NCBI RefSeq assembly: GCF_004014715.1
Contig: NZ_CP034835.1
Location: 3,596,001 to 3,660,000, forward strand
Direction of reading: 5' to 3'
Source of the DNA: Pseudoalteromonas sp. R3
GTDB lineage: Bacteria > Pseudomonadota > Gammaproteobacteria > Enterobacterales > Alteromonadaceae
DNA length: 64,000 bases
Shown: positions 25,493-36,089 of the stretch, piece by piece
Numbering within the stretch: the stretch's first letter is position 1
Layout of the letters: each line of letters begins with the position of its first letter
Translations under genes and position numbers: made by a program
Notes under the pieces: generated by a model
The model's input: the letters and a program-made list of their open reading frames with translations, nothing else
The model's database searches: none
Told to the model about the DNA's origin: nothing

Positions 25493-27935
25493 AGAAGGCG
25501 TAAAGCTATACAACGCACAAAATGCATCAGACCAGTTCATTAAAACGCACTTTGTGATCCGACTGAAAGAATACAAAAAAATCTGGCGTGCCATTGCCAG
25601 CACTAACAAAGAGGTGCCCGAACAAAATTACCTGATCCAGGGCGTGCGCGGCGCCGGTAAAACCACCTTGCTGCGACGCCTTGCCATAGAGCTTGCACAA
25701 AGTGACGTGCTGAACACCTGGCTGCTGCCTGTCACCTTTAAAGAAGAAGAATACGGGATCAGCTCTTTGTTTACGCTCTGGGAGCGCGTCGCTGAAGAGC
25801 TGGAAGAGCATTATCATGACCAGTTTGCCGGGCTGCTGGATGGGCTGGATGCCATTGCAGGTCAGGATCCAGACCCTAAAGCCGCGATTCAGTTGCTGAG
25901 TGACCGGCTCAAAAAGCAAGACAAACGGGTTGTGTTATTTATTGATAACCTGGTGGAACTATTCGAAAACTTTAATCGCAAAGAAACAGAAATACTCAGG
26001 GAAGTGCTCACCACCAACCCTTACTTCAGACTGATAGGTGGCTCGGCGGTCAGCCTGGAAGCTTTTTACGATCACCAGGCCCCCTTTTACCAGTTCTTTG
26101 AAGTGATCAATTTAGCCGGATTAGACAAGCCAGATACCGAGGCGCTGTTGCGGGCACTGGCCAGTCACAGTGGTGAACGTGAAGAACAAAGGCTGCTGGC
26201 TATCCTTGAGCAAGAGCCGCAGCGTATTGAATCTATTAGGCGCTTAACGGGCGGTATTCCGCGCACGCTGGTTATTTTGTTTAATATTCTGATGGAAGGC
26301 GCCAACGGCCAGACCTATGCACTGCTGGAAGAAACCATAGACCGCACCACGCCGCTGTATAAACACCGTATGGACGACCTGGCACCACAGCAAAAACCCA
26401 TAGTCAACGCCATCGCACTGCACTGGGATGCCATCTCAGCCAAGGAGATAGCCGAAAAAACCCGCCTGCCCAGCAAAAATATCTCGGCCCAGCTCAGCCA
26501 GCTGGAGAAAAACTGGGTCATCGAGAAAATCAAAACTGATAGCAAGAACAACCTGTATCGCATCAAGGAGCGCTTTTTTAACATCTGGTATCTGATGCGC
26601 TATGGCAGACGCCGTGACAAAAACCGGGTCCTCTGGCTGACCCGCTTTATGGAAGTCTGGTGCGTCGGCGACGAGCTAAAGCAGCGCAGCCAGACTTTTC
26701 TTGCGCAACTCACAGGCCCGTGCCACCCCCTAGCTACACTGACGTTTGCCAATGCATTGTTGTGCAGTGACCAGCTTGAGCACACAGACAAACAACAAAT
26801 TCTTGAAAAAACTCAGCAGTACCTGAGCGGTGCGGGACACACTGCGTTGAGTAAAGAGCTGATTGATATCACAGATGTAGAAGGTGATAAAAACAAACAG
26901 ATCCTGATTGAGTGGCTGCGAAGTGACGAACCAGCAGATATGACAAAGGCCGTTAAAAAGGCTGTGAGTGCACTTTCTGTTTCGAGCATTTTACAGATCG
27001 CCATAGCCAAGGATGAAGAAATTAAATCGAGTAAACTACTCTCGCTCGCCGAAGCGTTACAAGACAGGGACAGCGTTGCAGGGCTAACTGTCAAAGGCTT
27101 TGCCTACTTTAACCCAGACCAAGCTGCTGATGCAGAGATGGTATTTCGGCAAATCGCAGACAGAGAACCTGAAAACATGCGTGCAGCAATAGGGTTGCAC
27201 TGGGTTTACCAAGATTCAGCTCGCTGGGATAAAGCCCTATCGGCTTTACAAGCCGCACAATCCGAACTGCAAAGTAGTTTCCCAGGTTACTATCACAAGA
27301 ACATAGGCGAAATATTTTATCAACTAGATGAATATGACCTTTCGGAACAACACTTTCTATCCGCTCTGGACGCTGGAGAACCTGTATTGCACAGGCTGGG
27401 CTGTCTAAACATGCACAAAGCAAACTTCTCACAGGCAATTGATTATTTTGAGCAATACCTGAGCAATGAAAAGAATCGTGAGATTTATACGATGCTGGCA
27501 CTGTGCCACTACCTCCAGGCAGATGCAAAGAACAAGTTTACGGCTTTGCAATGCGCCAGGCAGATAATTGAAAACAGCTCACCATGTGAGTCCATTGGTT
27601 TATTAATTCTAATTCAGCTTTGGAATAACCTCTTTCAGGAAGCAACCCAAGCCATGGATGCATTACTCAGCCAGAATGACGGGCTAGACAATTCTGATGA
27701 ATCCCTGCTCACAGATCTCTTTGTAGCCTTTCTTGCCAAAGGCCAGACGAACCTGGTTGAGCGCTGGTTTGAACAATACGAACTGAAAGAACGTTTTAAG
27801 CCCATCTACTATGCCCTGATGACCTTGATGCAGGATAAATACCCGAATGAGGTATTAAAAATGGGCGAAGAGCTTAAAGAAACCGTTGATGAAGTGCTTG
27901 CTCAAATAGAAGATTGGTCGGAGAAATATGCTTAA
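25473..27935 (+). CDS. STAND-like ATPase with winged helix and TPR-like repeats (second of a pair)
   Basis: About 820 residues. The ATG at 25473 lies inside the end of the first ATPase gene; an upstream start at 25398 would overlap it by about 95 bases. P-loop IQGVRGAGKTTLLRRLA, Walker B VVLFIDNLVELFENF, sensor-like FRLIGGSAVSLEAF, and LTGGIPRTLVILFN (the GxP motif of STAND/archaeal ATPases) make up residues 1-280. A winged-helix part follows (IALHWDAISAKEIAEKTRLPSKNISAQLSQLEKNW, about 315-385). From about 530 to the end the sequence is helical with TPR-like repeats. NTPase + wHTH + repeat sensor is a STAND-type layout, often linked to defence, but no effector domain is visible. Confidence 0.72.
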   Translation: MQLDDYKEGVKLYNAQNASDQFIKTHFVIRLKEYKKIWRAIASTNKEVPEQNYLIQGVRGAGKTTLLRRLAIELAQSDVLNTWLLPVTFKEEEYGISSLFTLWERVAEELEEHYHDQFAGLLDGLDAIAGQDPDPKAAIQLLSDRLKKQDKRVVLFIDNLVELFENFNRKETEILREVLTTNPYFRLIGGSAVSLEAFYDHQAPFYQFFEVINLAGLDKPDTEALLRALASHSGEREEQRLLAILEQEPQRIESIRRLTGGIPRTLVILFNILMEGANGQTYALLEETIDRTTPLYKHRMDDLAPQQKPIVNAIALHWDAISAKEIAEKTRLPSKNISAQLSQLEKNWVIEKIKTDSKNNLYRIKERFFNIWYLMRYGRRRDKNRVLWLTRFMEVWCVGDELKQRSQTFLAQLTGPCHPLATLTFANALLCSDQLEHTDKQQILEKTQQYLSGAGHTALSKELIDITDVEGDKNKQILIEWLRSDEPADMTKAVKKAVSALSVSSILQIAIAKDEEIKSSKLLSLAEALQDRDSVAGLTVKGFAYFNPDQAADAEMVFRQIADREPENMRAAIGLHWVYQDSARWDKALSALQAAQSELQSSFPGYYHKNIGEIFYQLDEYDLSEQHFLSALDAGEPVLHRLGCLNMHKANFSQAIDYFEQYLSNEKNREIYTMLALCHYLQADAKNKFTALQCARQIIENSSPCESIGLLILIQLWNNLFQEATQAMDALLSQNDGLDNSDESLLTDLFVAFLAKGQTNLVERWFEQYELKERFKPIYYALMTLMQDKYPNEVLKMGEELKETVDEVLAQIEDWSEKYA

Positions 27936-28067
27936 AAGTAGGCATCAAGAAAGTAGTGAGCGAGTGCCACACACTTTCTGTTCGCTCAATGATTCTTTTC
28001 ATTACGGCTATGTGACCCTGGCGGAGCGATGTCACTTCGTAGCAGACATGCTCCCCCCTCCTTCGTC

Positions 28068-28088
28068 ATACCGGCCTTGAGCCGGTAT
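28068..28088. repeat. Short intergenic palindrome (REP-like)
   Basis: ATACCGGC-CTTGA-GCCGGTAT with flanking CGTC...CTAC. Elements of this form are common between genes in marine gammaproteobacteria. It lies between the ATPase pair and the convergent serine hydrolase gene; the remaining 240 bases there hold nothing else I can name. Confidence 0.5.
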
Positions 28089-28173
28089 CTACTCACAGAC
28101 CAAAAGGGGGTCATCTGAGCCTGTATAGTCAAACACAGCGCTCAAATATGCGTTCTCAATAAGCAGAAGCCAC

Positions 28174-29514
28174 TTACAACTTAAACAGTGGCTTGCCCTG
28201 ACCCCGATACAACCCAACTGGAGTCAGGCTGGTTTTACCTTCAACCATACTAAGTTGATAGTAATTCTGCGTGCATTCAAAAGAAAAAGCGTTATTGGTT
28301 CTGGCGACCAGTTTACGTTTTTCGCCTTTCCCTTTTTGCCCGTACAGAATCCCCTTCTCAAATGTCACTGTCAGCTGCTGACCAGCTGACTGATACTCGC
28401 CAACTAAAGTTTTAGCAAAATCGCTCACCTTCACATCTGGTAGTGGCTTTGGCGTAATATTCAGGTGCTGCGCAACCATGTCCAGAAGTGCAGGCCCCGG
28501 GTGCAAGGTGTCCTGGTTGCTGAGCGCAATGGCGAACAGATCTGCTTCAGGAAAATACGCCGACATGGCCAGGAAACCGGGTACGCCCCCCTCATGGAAA
28601 TAGCTTGTTTGTCCGGCCAGGGGACGAAGATAGAAGCCATAGCCATAAGTGGCTGGGGTGCCATCGTTCAGAATGGCACTGGTCACCATTGCCCGATATG
28701 AAGCAGGTTTGACGACTTTGCCAGTTTTCAAACCACGGTGCCAGCGGCTCATATCAGTCAGGGTTGTTTCTATGCCACCGGCAGAATAAATCCAACTGCG
28801 ATCAACATGAAATGGAGCAACAGGTGTCCTTTTGCTATCTACTGAGCTATAGCCTTGTACTTCATCGCTGCCCGTACCTTTGGTGAGCACCTGAGAATTT
28901 TTCATACCCAGTGGCGTAAAAATATGCTGTTGCAGATAGTCTTTATAGCTTAACCCGGATACCTGCTCAATTACCTTGCCAAGCAGCAGGTAGCCAGTAT
29001 TGGAATAGGTATGGCCGTCACCCGAATTGTACAATACGGGTGCCTGTACAATCTCTGTCAGGATCTGATCTAAAGTACGATAATGCGCCATTTTGGCGCC
29101 TATCTCTGGGCCTTCATTGTAATTCGGCAATCCTGAAGTATGTGACAGCACCCTATCCAGGGTTAATTTACCATAGTCGGCGCTCAACGAGGGTATGAAT
29201 TTACCGAGCGGGTCCTGGAGTGAGAGCTTATTGCGCTCAGCCAGTTGCAAAATGGCCGCAGCCGTAAACTGTTTAGTGATTGAGCCAATCTGAAACACCT
29301 GCTCAGTATTCAGTGACTGCTTACTTTTGATATCGGCAAGACCGTTTGCAGCGCTGTATAACAGCTTGTTGCCCTGCTCTATACGCATGGCGATCCCAGG
29401 TTGATCAGCTTGCGTATAGCACGCCAAAGTGGCGTCAAAATCACTTTTATCTGCATATACATGACAGCTCACTGCCAACCCAAAAACGCCTGCATAATAC
29501 GGCTTAATTCCCAT
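28174..29514 (-). CDS. Exported serine hydrolase (beta-lactamase/class C family)
   Basis: About 446 residues from ATG 29514 (MGIKPYYAGVFGLAVSCHVYA, a signal peptide), which has AAGGA eight bases upstream; the upstream ATG at 29568 would add an Asn/Lys-rich run with no signal function. The family motifs are SITKQF (SxxK nucleophile), YSNTGYLLLG (YxN) and HEGGVPGF (third motif). A C-terminal beta domain of about 100 residues follows. Members are esterases, D-aminopeptidases or penicillin-binding-like enzymes; beta-lactamase activity is not implied. It stands alone. Confidence 0.88.
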   Translation of the reverse strand: MGIKPYYAGVFGLAVSCHVYADKSDFDATLACYTQADQPGIAMRIEQGNKLLYSAANGLADIKSKQSLNTEQVFQIGSITKQFTAAAILQLAERNKLSLQDPLGKFIPSLSADYGKLTLDRVLSHTSGLPNYNEGPEIGAKMAHYRTLDQILTEIVQAPVLYNSGDGHTYSNTGYLLLGKVIEQVSGLSYKDYLQQHIFTPLGMKNSQVLTKGTGSDEVQGYSSVDSKRTPVAPFHVDRSWIYSAGGIETTLTDMSRWHRGLKTGKVVKPASYRAMVTSAILNDGTPATYGYGFYLRPLAGQTSYFHEGGVPGFLAMSAYFPEADLFAIALSNQDTLHPGPALLDMVAQHLNITPKPLPDVKVSDFAKTLVGEYQSAGQQLTVTFEKGILYGQKGKGEKRKLVARTNNAFSFECTQNYYQLSMVEGKTSLTPVGLYRGQGKPLFKL

Positions 29515-29753
29515 GACGAAGTCCTTGTTATTGTTATTTTTATTGCTATTGTTGTTAGCCAATCTCACGTTAACACACAGATCTGGTGCTCACAATGCTG
29601 CGTTGTTTAAAATCGGGTGGCACGGTGTGTGGGTGTCTCGAGGATAAAAAACACTTTATTGTCGCTCTCAGAAACGCTGTAAGGCTTCTAAAACACACTC
29701 TGTCGTTGATACCAATTTCACTTAATATCTGTTCAACGAAAACAACAGGCACA

Positions 29754-29785
29754 AAAAAACCCGGCCTGTTTAAGCCGGGTTTTTT
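29754..29785 (-). terminator. Rho-independent terminator after lpd
   Basis: AAAAAACCCGGC and GCCGGGTTTTTT pair around an 8-base loop, 21 bases past the lpd stop. T-runs on both strands would let it work in either direction. Confidence 0.88.
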
Positions 29786-29806
29786 AGTTCAATTAAGAAG
29801 CCTGAA

Positions 29807-31231
29807 TTACTTCTTCTTCACTGCCTTCTTGTTAGGCAAATCAGTGATTGAACCTTCGAAAATCTCAGCCGCCAGGCCGATTGACTCGTTCAGCGTTGGG
29901 TGAGCGTGGATAGTCAGTGCCACATCTTCTGCGTCTGCACCCATCTCAACAGCCAGGCCGATCTCGCCCAGCATTTCACCGGCGTTGATACCAACCATAG
30001 CACCACCGATCACGCGACCAGTCTCTTTGTCGAAGATCATCTTAGTCTGACCTTCAGTACGTGCAGAAGCAATTGCACGGCCAGAAGCTGCCCACGGGAA
30101 TACCGCAGTTTCAATGCTCAGACCTTGCTCTTTCGCTTCTTTCTCAGTCACACCAACCCATGCGATTTCTGGGTCTGTATACGCGATTGAAGGAATGCAC
30201 TTAGGATCGAAGTAGTGTTTCTTACCAGAAATTACTTCTGCAGCAACGTGTGCTTCGTGAACCGCTTTGTGTGCAAGCATAGGCTGGCCTACGATATCAC
30301 CAATCGCGTAGATGTGGTTTACGTTGGTCTTCATTTGCTTGTCAGTGTTGATGAAGCCACGCTCATCAACCGCAACACCCGCTTTGTCTGCATCAAGTAG
30401 CTTACCGTTAGGCGTACGACCAACCGCAACCAGTACTTTGTCGTAACGTACCTGACCTTCTGGTGCTTGTTTGCCTTCGAAAGAAACATAGATACCATCT
30501 TCTTTCGCTTCAACCGCAACAACTTTAGTAGACAGCATCACGTTGAACTTGTCTTTCACGTACTTCTGGTAAATCTTGATAACGTCTTTGTCAGCCGCAG
30601 GAACCAGTTGGTCTGCAAACTCAACGACGTCGATTTGAGAACCCAGTGCACGGTACACGGTACCCATCTCAAGACCGATGATACCACCACCCAGAACAAG
30701 TAGTTTTTCTGGTACGTCTTTGAGCTCAAGTGCGCCAGTTGAATCAATGATACGCTCATCTTGTGGGATGAAAGGCAGGTTTACAGGCTGAGAACCCGCG
30801 GCGATGATGGCATTATCGAAGTTTACAGTCGTTGTGCCGTCAGCACCTTCAACCGCGATAGAGTTAGAGCCGGTGAATTTACCGTAACCGCTAACTACCT
30901 TCACTTTACGCATTTTCGCCATGCCAGACAGACCGCCTGTCAGCTGACCAATTACAGACTCTTTCCAGCTACGGATTTTGTCCAGGTCGATTTGAGGAGC
31001 ACCGAAAGTTACACCGTGTGAAGCCATTTCAGCCGCGTCGTCGATTACCTTAGCAACGTGTAAAAGTGCTTTTGAAGGAATACAACCTACGTTCAAGCAC
31101 ACACCACCCAGGGTATCGCGAGATTCGATCAATGTAACTTCTAAACCTAGGTCTGCTGCACGGAATGCTGCAGAGTAACCACCAGGACCACCGCCTAGTA
31201 CAACAACTTGAGTTTTGATTTCGTTGCTCAT
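29807..31231 (-). CDS. lpdA: Dihydrolipoyl dehydrogenase (E3)
   Basis: 474 residues, with AAGGTAATAAC before the ATG. It reoxidises dihydrolipoamide of the pyruvate and 2-oxoglutarate dehydrogenase complexes with NAD. FAD site VVVLGGGPGGYSAAFRAADLGL, redox disulfide GGVCLNVGCIPSKALL, NAD site LLVLGGGIIGLEMGTVYRALG, second FAD block IYAIGDIVGQPMLAHKA, and the C-terminal catalytic HAHPTLNE are all present. It lies about 220 bases downstream of aceF, so it may be transcribed with aceEF or from its own promoter. Confidence 0.97.
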   Translation of the reverse strand: MSNEIKTQVVVLGGGPGGYSAAFRAADLGLEVTLIESRDTLGGVCLNVGCIPSKALLHVAKVIDDAAEMASHGVTFGAPQIDLDKIRSWKESVIGQLTGGLSGMAKMRKVKVVSGYGKFTGSNSIAVEGADGTTTVNFDNAIIAAGSQPVNLPFIPQDERIIDSTGALELKDVPEKLLVLGGGIIGLEMGTVYRALGSQIDVVEFADQLVPAADKDVIKIYQKYVKDKFNVMLSTKVVAVEAKEDGIYVSFEGKQAPEGQVRYDKVLVAVGRTPNGKLLDADKAGVAVDERGFINTDKQMKTNVNHIYAIGDIVGQPMLAHKAVHEAHVAAEVISGKKHYFDPKCIPSIAYTDPEIAWVGVTEKEAKEQGLSIETAVFPWAASGRAIASARTEGQTKMIFDKETGRVIGGAMVGINAGEMLGEIGLAVEMGADAEDVALTIHAHPTLNESIGLAAEIFEGSITDLPNKKAVKKK

Positions 31232-31414
31232 GTTATTACCTTAACTATTATTCGAACGGGACTCTACTCGAGTGAGTATCCGCACCCAATTGTGCCTGAT
31301 CATCGGCAAGCGCTGCCACCAATAACCAGAGAGAGTTTTTTGTTGCGCGAAAGTGTATCATTCGCACCCACAGATGTCCCGCCCAAATATCAGACAGGAC
31401 AGTAAAAATATGAC

Positions 31415-31445
31415 AAAACCGCACAACCTGAGGTCATGCGGTTTT
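31415..31445 (-). terminator. Terminator hairpin after aceF
   Basis: AAAACCGCA and TGCGGTTTT pair over 9 bases around a 13-base loop, 9 bases past the aceF stop. The T-run on the minus strand is short (TTTTG). Confidence 0.65.
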
Positions 31446-31453
31446 GCTTTGGC

Positions 31454-33343
31454 TTACATTACCAGCTGACGAATGTCGCTCAGGTAATTGGCCAGCGTCA
31501 CAGTAAAGCGGGCTGCCAGTGCACCGTCAATAACACGGTGGTCGTATGAGCAGCTCAGCGGCACCATCAGGCGCGGCTCAAACTCTTTACCATTCCACTT
31601 CGGCTTCATCTCAGACTTAGAGACACCTAAGATAGCCACTTCTGGTGCATTCACGATTGGCGTAAATGCCGTACCGCCAATACCACCCAGGCTTGAGATA
31701 GTGAAACAACCGCCCTGCATGTCAGCTGCAGTCAGCTTGCCTTCACGGGCCTTCTTAGACACGTCCATCAACTCGCGAGACAGCTCGATGATGCCTTTCT
31801 TGTTGACGTCTTTGAAGACAGGCACAACCAGACCATTTGGCGTATCAACTGCCACACCGATGTTTACATACTTCTTCAGGATCAGGCTTTCACCGTCTTC
31901 TGAAAGTGACGAGTTAAAAGTTGGGAACTCTTCCAGTGCTTTCGCTGCGGCTTTCATTACGAATACCAATGGAGTGATCTTCACGCCCATCTTCTTCTTC
32001 TCAGCCAGTACATTTTGCTCTTTACGGAATGCTTCCAGCGTGGTGATGTCGGCTTCGTCAAACTGCGTCACGTGTGGGATCTGAACCCAGTTACGGTGCA
32101 GGTTAGCGCCAGAGATCTTCTGGATACGAGACAGTTTCTTCTCTTCTACTTCACCAAACTTGCTGAAGTCGACTTTCGGCCAAGGGATCAGACCCAGCTC
32201 ACCGCCACCTGAATTTCCGCCTTTGCTGATTTCGCCAGACTCAACCTTACGAACCAGTTCTTTCACATAGTTCTGAACGTCTTCTTTCAGTACGCGGTTC
32301 TTACGGCCCGTACCTTTAACGCGTGCCAGGTTAACGCCAAACTCGCGCGCCAGACGACGTACCACAGGCGAAGCATGGGCATAATCATCATTAGCAACAA
32401 ACTCGTCTTTGGCTGCACTTGGCGCAGAAGAGGCTGCCGGAGCCGCTTTAGCCGCCGGAGCTGGTGCAGCTGCAGCTGCAGGCGCAGGTGCTGCCGGAGC
32501 TGGTGCTGTAGCTGCAACAGTTTCAAATACAAAGATCAGTGAACCCGTTGACACTTTATCGCCAGCAGCAACTTTGATTTCTTTGACTGTACCGGCAAAT
32601 GGCGCAGGTACTTCCATTGAGGCTTTGTCGCCTTCAACAGTGATCAAAGACTGCTCTTCTTCCACGCTGTCGCCTACAGCCACCATGATTTCAGTAACTT
32701 CAACTTCGTCGCCACCGATATCTGGTACTTGAACTTCCTGCAGTGAAGGCGTTGCTTCAACCGGGGCTGCGGCTGGCGCAGTTTCTGCTGCAACCGGTGC
32801 TGCAGCACTGGCAGTTTCAAACACAAAGATTAAGCTGCCAGTGGCAACTTTACCGCCAATCTCAACTTTGATTTCTTTCACAGTACCGGCAAATGGTGCT
32901 GGTACTTCCATTGACGCTTTGTCACCTTCAACGGTGATCAAAGACTGCTCAGCTTCAACGCTGTCGCCAACCGCAACCAGAATTTCAGTGACTTCAACTT
33001 CGTCACCACCTATGTCTGGTACGTGGACTTCTTTCACTTCAGCAGTTGCCGGGGCTGGCGCCGCAGCAGCCGGAGCTGGGGCAGGTGCAGCCTCAGCAAC
33101 AGGCGCATCGCCCGCCGCTTCGAAGACCATGATCAGTGAACCGGTCGACACTTTGTCGCCTTCACTGATTTTGATTTCTTTAACCTTACCCGCTTGCGCA
33201 GCAGGCACTTCCATTGATGCTTTGTCGCCTTCAACGGTGATCAGCGACTGCTCTTCTTCTACCGTGTCGCCAACGCTGACCAAAATCTCGGTTACTTCAA
33301 CCTCATCGGCGCCAATATCTGGTACATGAATTTCGATTGCCAT
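31454..33343 (-). CDS. aceF: Pyruvate dehydrogenase E2, dihydrolipoamide acetyltransferase
   Basis: About 629 residues. Three tandem lipoyl domains, each with [11 protein letters not shown] whose lysine carries lipoate, are joined by Ala/Pro-rich linkers. A peripheral-subunit-binding domain ([34 protein letters not shown]) and the catalytic core follow, with [12 protein letters not shown] holding the active-site HxxxD near the end. Three lipoyl domains is the Escherichia coli-like form. It transfers the acetyl group to CoA. The start at ATG 33343 follows AGAGG and lies 11 bases after the aceE stop. Confidence 0.97.
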   Translation of the reverse strand: MAIEIHVPDIGADEVEVTEILVSVGDTVEEEQSLITVEGDKASMEVPAAQAGKVKEIKISEGDKVSTGSLIMVFEAAGDAPVAEAAPAPAPAAAAPAPATAEVKEVHVPDIGGDEVEVTEILVAVGDSVEAEQSLITVEGDKASMEVPAPFAGTVKEIKVEIGGKVATGSLIFVFETASAAAPVAAETAPAAAPVEATPSLQEVQVPDIGGDEVEVTEIMVAVGDSVEEEQSLITVEGDKASMEVPAPFAGTVKEIKVAAGDKVSTGSLIFVFETVAATAPAPAAPAPAAAAAPAPAAKAAPAASSAPSAAKDEFVANDDYAHASPVVRRLAREFGVNLARVKGTGRKNRVLKEDVQNYVKELVRKVESGEISKGGNSGGGELGLIPWPKVDFSKFGEVEEKKLSRIQKISGANLHRNWVQIPHVTQFDEADITTLEAFRKEQNVLAEKKKMGVKITPLVFVMKAAAKALEEFPTFNSSLSEDGESLILKKYVNIGVAVDTPNGLVVPVFKDVNKKGIIELSRELMDVSKKAREGKLTAADMQGGCFTISSLGGIGGTAFTPIVNAPEVAILGVSKSEMKPKWNGKEFEPRLMVPLSCSYDHRVIDGALAARFTVTLANYLSDIRQLVM

Positions 33344-33354
33344 CACTTAGCCTC

Positions 33355-36021
33355 TTATGCGTAAAGTGGGTTGGTTTTGGTTGTGTCGATATCAAATTTC
33401 TTGATAGCGTCTGTTACTACTGATTTTTCAACTTTGCCTTGCTTAACCAGCTCGCTCAGTGCAGCAACAACCACGTAGCCTGCATTCACTTCAAAGTGAC
33501 GACGCAGGTTTTCACGGCTGTCAGAACGACCGTAACCGTCGGTACCCAGCACTTTATAAGAAACGCTAGGCATGAAGGCACGAACCTGATCGGCATAGCT
33601 CTTCATGTAGTCAGTGGCCGCAATTGCCGGGGCTTCGCCCAGTACCGTGCTGATGTAAGATACTTTTTGTTCTGCATCCGGGTTCAGCATGTTGAAACGC
33701 TCAGCGTCCTGACCGTCACGTGCCAGTTCATTGAATGACGTGACAGAGAATACGTCTGACGCAATGCCGTAATCGTCGCTCAGGATCTGCGCCGCTTTAC
33801 GTACTTCGTTCAGAATAGTACCTGAGCCCATCAGCTGTACCTGAGCCTTATCACCGGTGTAGCTTTCCAGCTTGTAGATACCCTTACGAATACCCTCTTC
33901 GGCGCCTTCTGGCATAGCAGGCATATGATAGTTTTCGTTCATCAGTGTCAGGTAGTAGAACACATTTTCCTGCTCAGGACCGTACATACGACGGATACCG
34001 TCTTGCAGAATAACCGCGACTTCAAACGCAAACGTTGGGTCGTAAGAAATACAGTTAGGGATAGTGCCCGCCTGAATGTGCGAGTGACCATCTTCGTGCT
34101 GCAGACCTTCACCGTTGAGCGTTGTACGACCTGCTGTTGCACCGAGCAAGAAGCCACGTGCCTGCTGGTCGCCCGCCATCCACGCCATGTCGCCAACACG
34201 TTGGAAACCGAACATAGAGTAGTAGATATAGAACGGGATCATTGGTAGGTCATTGGTGCTGTAAGACGTTGCCGCCGCCACCCATGAAGACATTGCGCCC
34301 AGCTCGTTGATACCTTCTTGCAGTACCTGACCAGACGTCGCTTCTTTGTAGTAAGAAACAATGTCGCGGTCCTGAGGCGTGTAGTTCTGACCGTGCGGGT
34401 TGTAAATACCAATCTGACGGAACAGACCTTCCATACCGAAAGTACGCGCTTCATCAGCAATGATAGGCACGATGTTTTTACCTACGCCTTTGTCTTTCAG
34501 CAGGATGTTCAACGCACGAACATACGCCATAGTGGTTGAAATATCACGCTTTTGCTCTTCCAGCAGTGGCTTGAATGCATCCAGCTCTGGCAGCGTCAGT
34601 GCTTCTGTAAAGTTAGGCAAACGCTGCGGCGTGTAGCCGTGTAGTGCCTTACGACGGGCGTGCAGGTATTCGTACTCTGCAGACCCTTCTTCCAGTGTCA
34701 GGTAAGGCAGGTCTTTGATTTGCTCGTCAGATACCAGGTCTTCCAGGCCCAGACGTGAACGCAGGTGCTCAACGTGCGTCATGTCCATTTTCTTCACCTG
34801 GTGGGCGATGTTTTTACCTTCCGCCGCTTCACCCATGCCGTAACCTTTTACAGTCTTAGCCAGGATCACCGTCGGACGGCCTTTGGTTTCTTGTGCTGCT
34901 TTAAACGCTGCAAACAGTTTAGACGGCTCATGACCACCACGCTTCAGCGCGAAGATCTCTTCGTCAGTCATGTCAGCAACCAGTGCCGCGGTCTCCGGGT
35001 AACGACCGAAGAAATGCTCACGTACGTATGCGCCATTTTTAGCTTTATACGTCTGGTAGTCACCATCGATGGTTTCATTCATCAGCTGTAACAGCTTACC
35101 TGTGGTGTCTTTCGCCAGTAGCTTATCCCAGCCTGAACCCCACACGACTTTAATCACGTTCCAGCCAGCGCCTTTGAACAGACCTTCCAGTTCCTGGATG
35201 ATCTTACCATTACCCATTACCGGGCCATCCAGACGCTGTAGGTTACAGTTTATCAGGTAACACAGGTTGTCCAGCTTTTCACGCGCCGCGAAAGAAATCG
35301 CGCCACGAGATTCCGGCTCATCCATTTCACCGTCGCCCAGGAAAGCGTATACACGCTGCTCGGCAGTGTCCTTCAGACCACGGCCGTCAAGGTATTTCAG
35401 GAAACGTGCCTGATAGATAGACGCGATTGGACCCAGACCCATAGATACAGTCGGGAACTGCCAGAATTCAGGCATCAGTTTAGGGTGCGGGTAAGAAGAC
35501 AGACCTTTACCGTCTACTTCCTGACGGAAGTTGTCTAGCTGCTCAGCGCTCAAACGACCTTCAACGAATGCACGGGCATAAATGCCCGGTGAAATGTGGC
35601 CCTGATAGTAAACCAGGTCGCCGCCGTCTTTTTCGTTCGGTGCGCGGAAGAAATGGTTAAAACACATTTCATAAAACGCTGCAGACGACTGGTACGACGC
35701 CATATGTCCGCCCAGCTCCAGATCTTTCTTAGAAGCGCGCAATACGATCATGATCGCATTCCAGCGGATGATAGAGCGAATACGACGCTCCAGATTCACA
35801 TCCCCCGGATAGGCTGGTTCCTGATCAGCCGGGATAGTGTTGACATAGTTGGTCGTAATACCGGTTGGCATATCAACGCCGTCCAGACGCGCCTGCTCAA
35901 GTACCTGCTCAAGCAGGAATTGTGCGCGCTCTACGCCTTCTTCTTTTACAACCGACTCAAGCGCCTGCAACCACTCTTGGGTTTCTAGCGCGTCTACGTC
36001 AAATTTATTGACTTCAGACAT
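33355..36021 (-). CDS. aceE: Pyruvate dehydrogenase E1 component, homodimeric type
   Basis: 888 residues, the usual length of the single-chain E1. AAGGA stands before the ATG. The thiamine diphosphate motif is GDGEMDEPESRGAIS...NCNLQ, and GEGLQHEDGHSH and YYSMFGFQRVGDMAW are typical. It decarboxylates pyruvate and acetylates the lipoyl groups of AceF encoded next. The antisense of this gene contains several long open frames, which I treat as shadows. Confidence 0.97.
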   Translation of the reverse strand: MSEVNKFDVDALETQEWLQALESVVKEEGVERAQFLLEQVLEQARLDGVDMPTGITTNYVNTIPADQEPAYPGDVNLERRIRSIIRWNAIMIVLRASKKDLELGGHMASYQSSAAFYEMCFNHFFRAPNEKDGGDLVYYQGHISPGIYARAFVEGRLSAEQLDNFRQEVDGKGLSSYPHPKLMPEFWQFPTVSMGLGPIASIYQARFLKYLDGRGLKDTAEQRVYAFLGDGEMDEPESRGAISFAAREKLDNLCYLINCNLQRLDGPVMGNGKIIQELEGLFKGAGWNVIKVVWGSGWDKLLAKDTTGKLLQLMNETIDGDYQTYKAKNGAYVREHFFGRYPETAALVADMTDEEIFALKRGGHEPSKLFAAFKAAQETKGRPTVILAKTVKGYGMGEAAEGKNIAHQVKKMDMTHVEHLRSRLGLEDLVSDEQIKDLPYLTLEEGSAEYEYLHARRKALHGYTPQRLPNFTEALTLPELDAFKPLLEEQKRDISTTMAYVRALNILLKDKGVGKNIVPIIADEARTFGMEGLFRQIGIYNPHGQNYTPQDRDIVSYYKEATSGQVLQEGINELGAMSSWVAAATSYSTNDLPMIPFYIYYSMFGFQRVGDMAWMAGDQQARGFLLGATAGRTTLNGEGLQHEDGHSHIQAGTIPNCISYDPTFAFEVAVILQDGIRRMYGPEQENVFYYLTLMNENYHMPAMPEGAEEGIRKGIYKLESYTGDKAQVQLMGSGTILNEVRKAAQILSDDYGIASDVFSVTSFNELARDGQDAERFNMLNPDAEQKVSYISTVLGEAPAIAATDYMKSYADQVRAFMPSVSYKVLGTDGYGRSDSRENLRRHFEVNAGYVVVAALSELVKQGKVEKSVVTDAIKKFDIDTTKTNPLYA

Positions 36022-36089
36022 ATGGAGTGTTCCTTATGTTTAAAATACGAATTTATTCTATAGCGTTAGCTTATGGCTCTGTTTGTGTA

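Noticed and set aside
28174..29514. Calling the serine hydrolase an antibiotic-resistance beta-lactamase
   Set aside because: The SxxK, YxN and HxG motifs define the wide class C-like hydrolase family; the C-terminal domain and length fit esterase or peptidase members better.
32841..33329. A 162-residue open frame on the plus strand opposite aceF
   Set aside because: Its repeats are just the antisense of the lipoyl-domain repeats.
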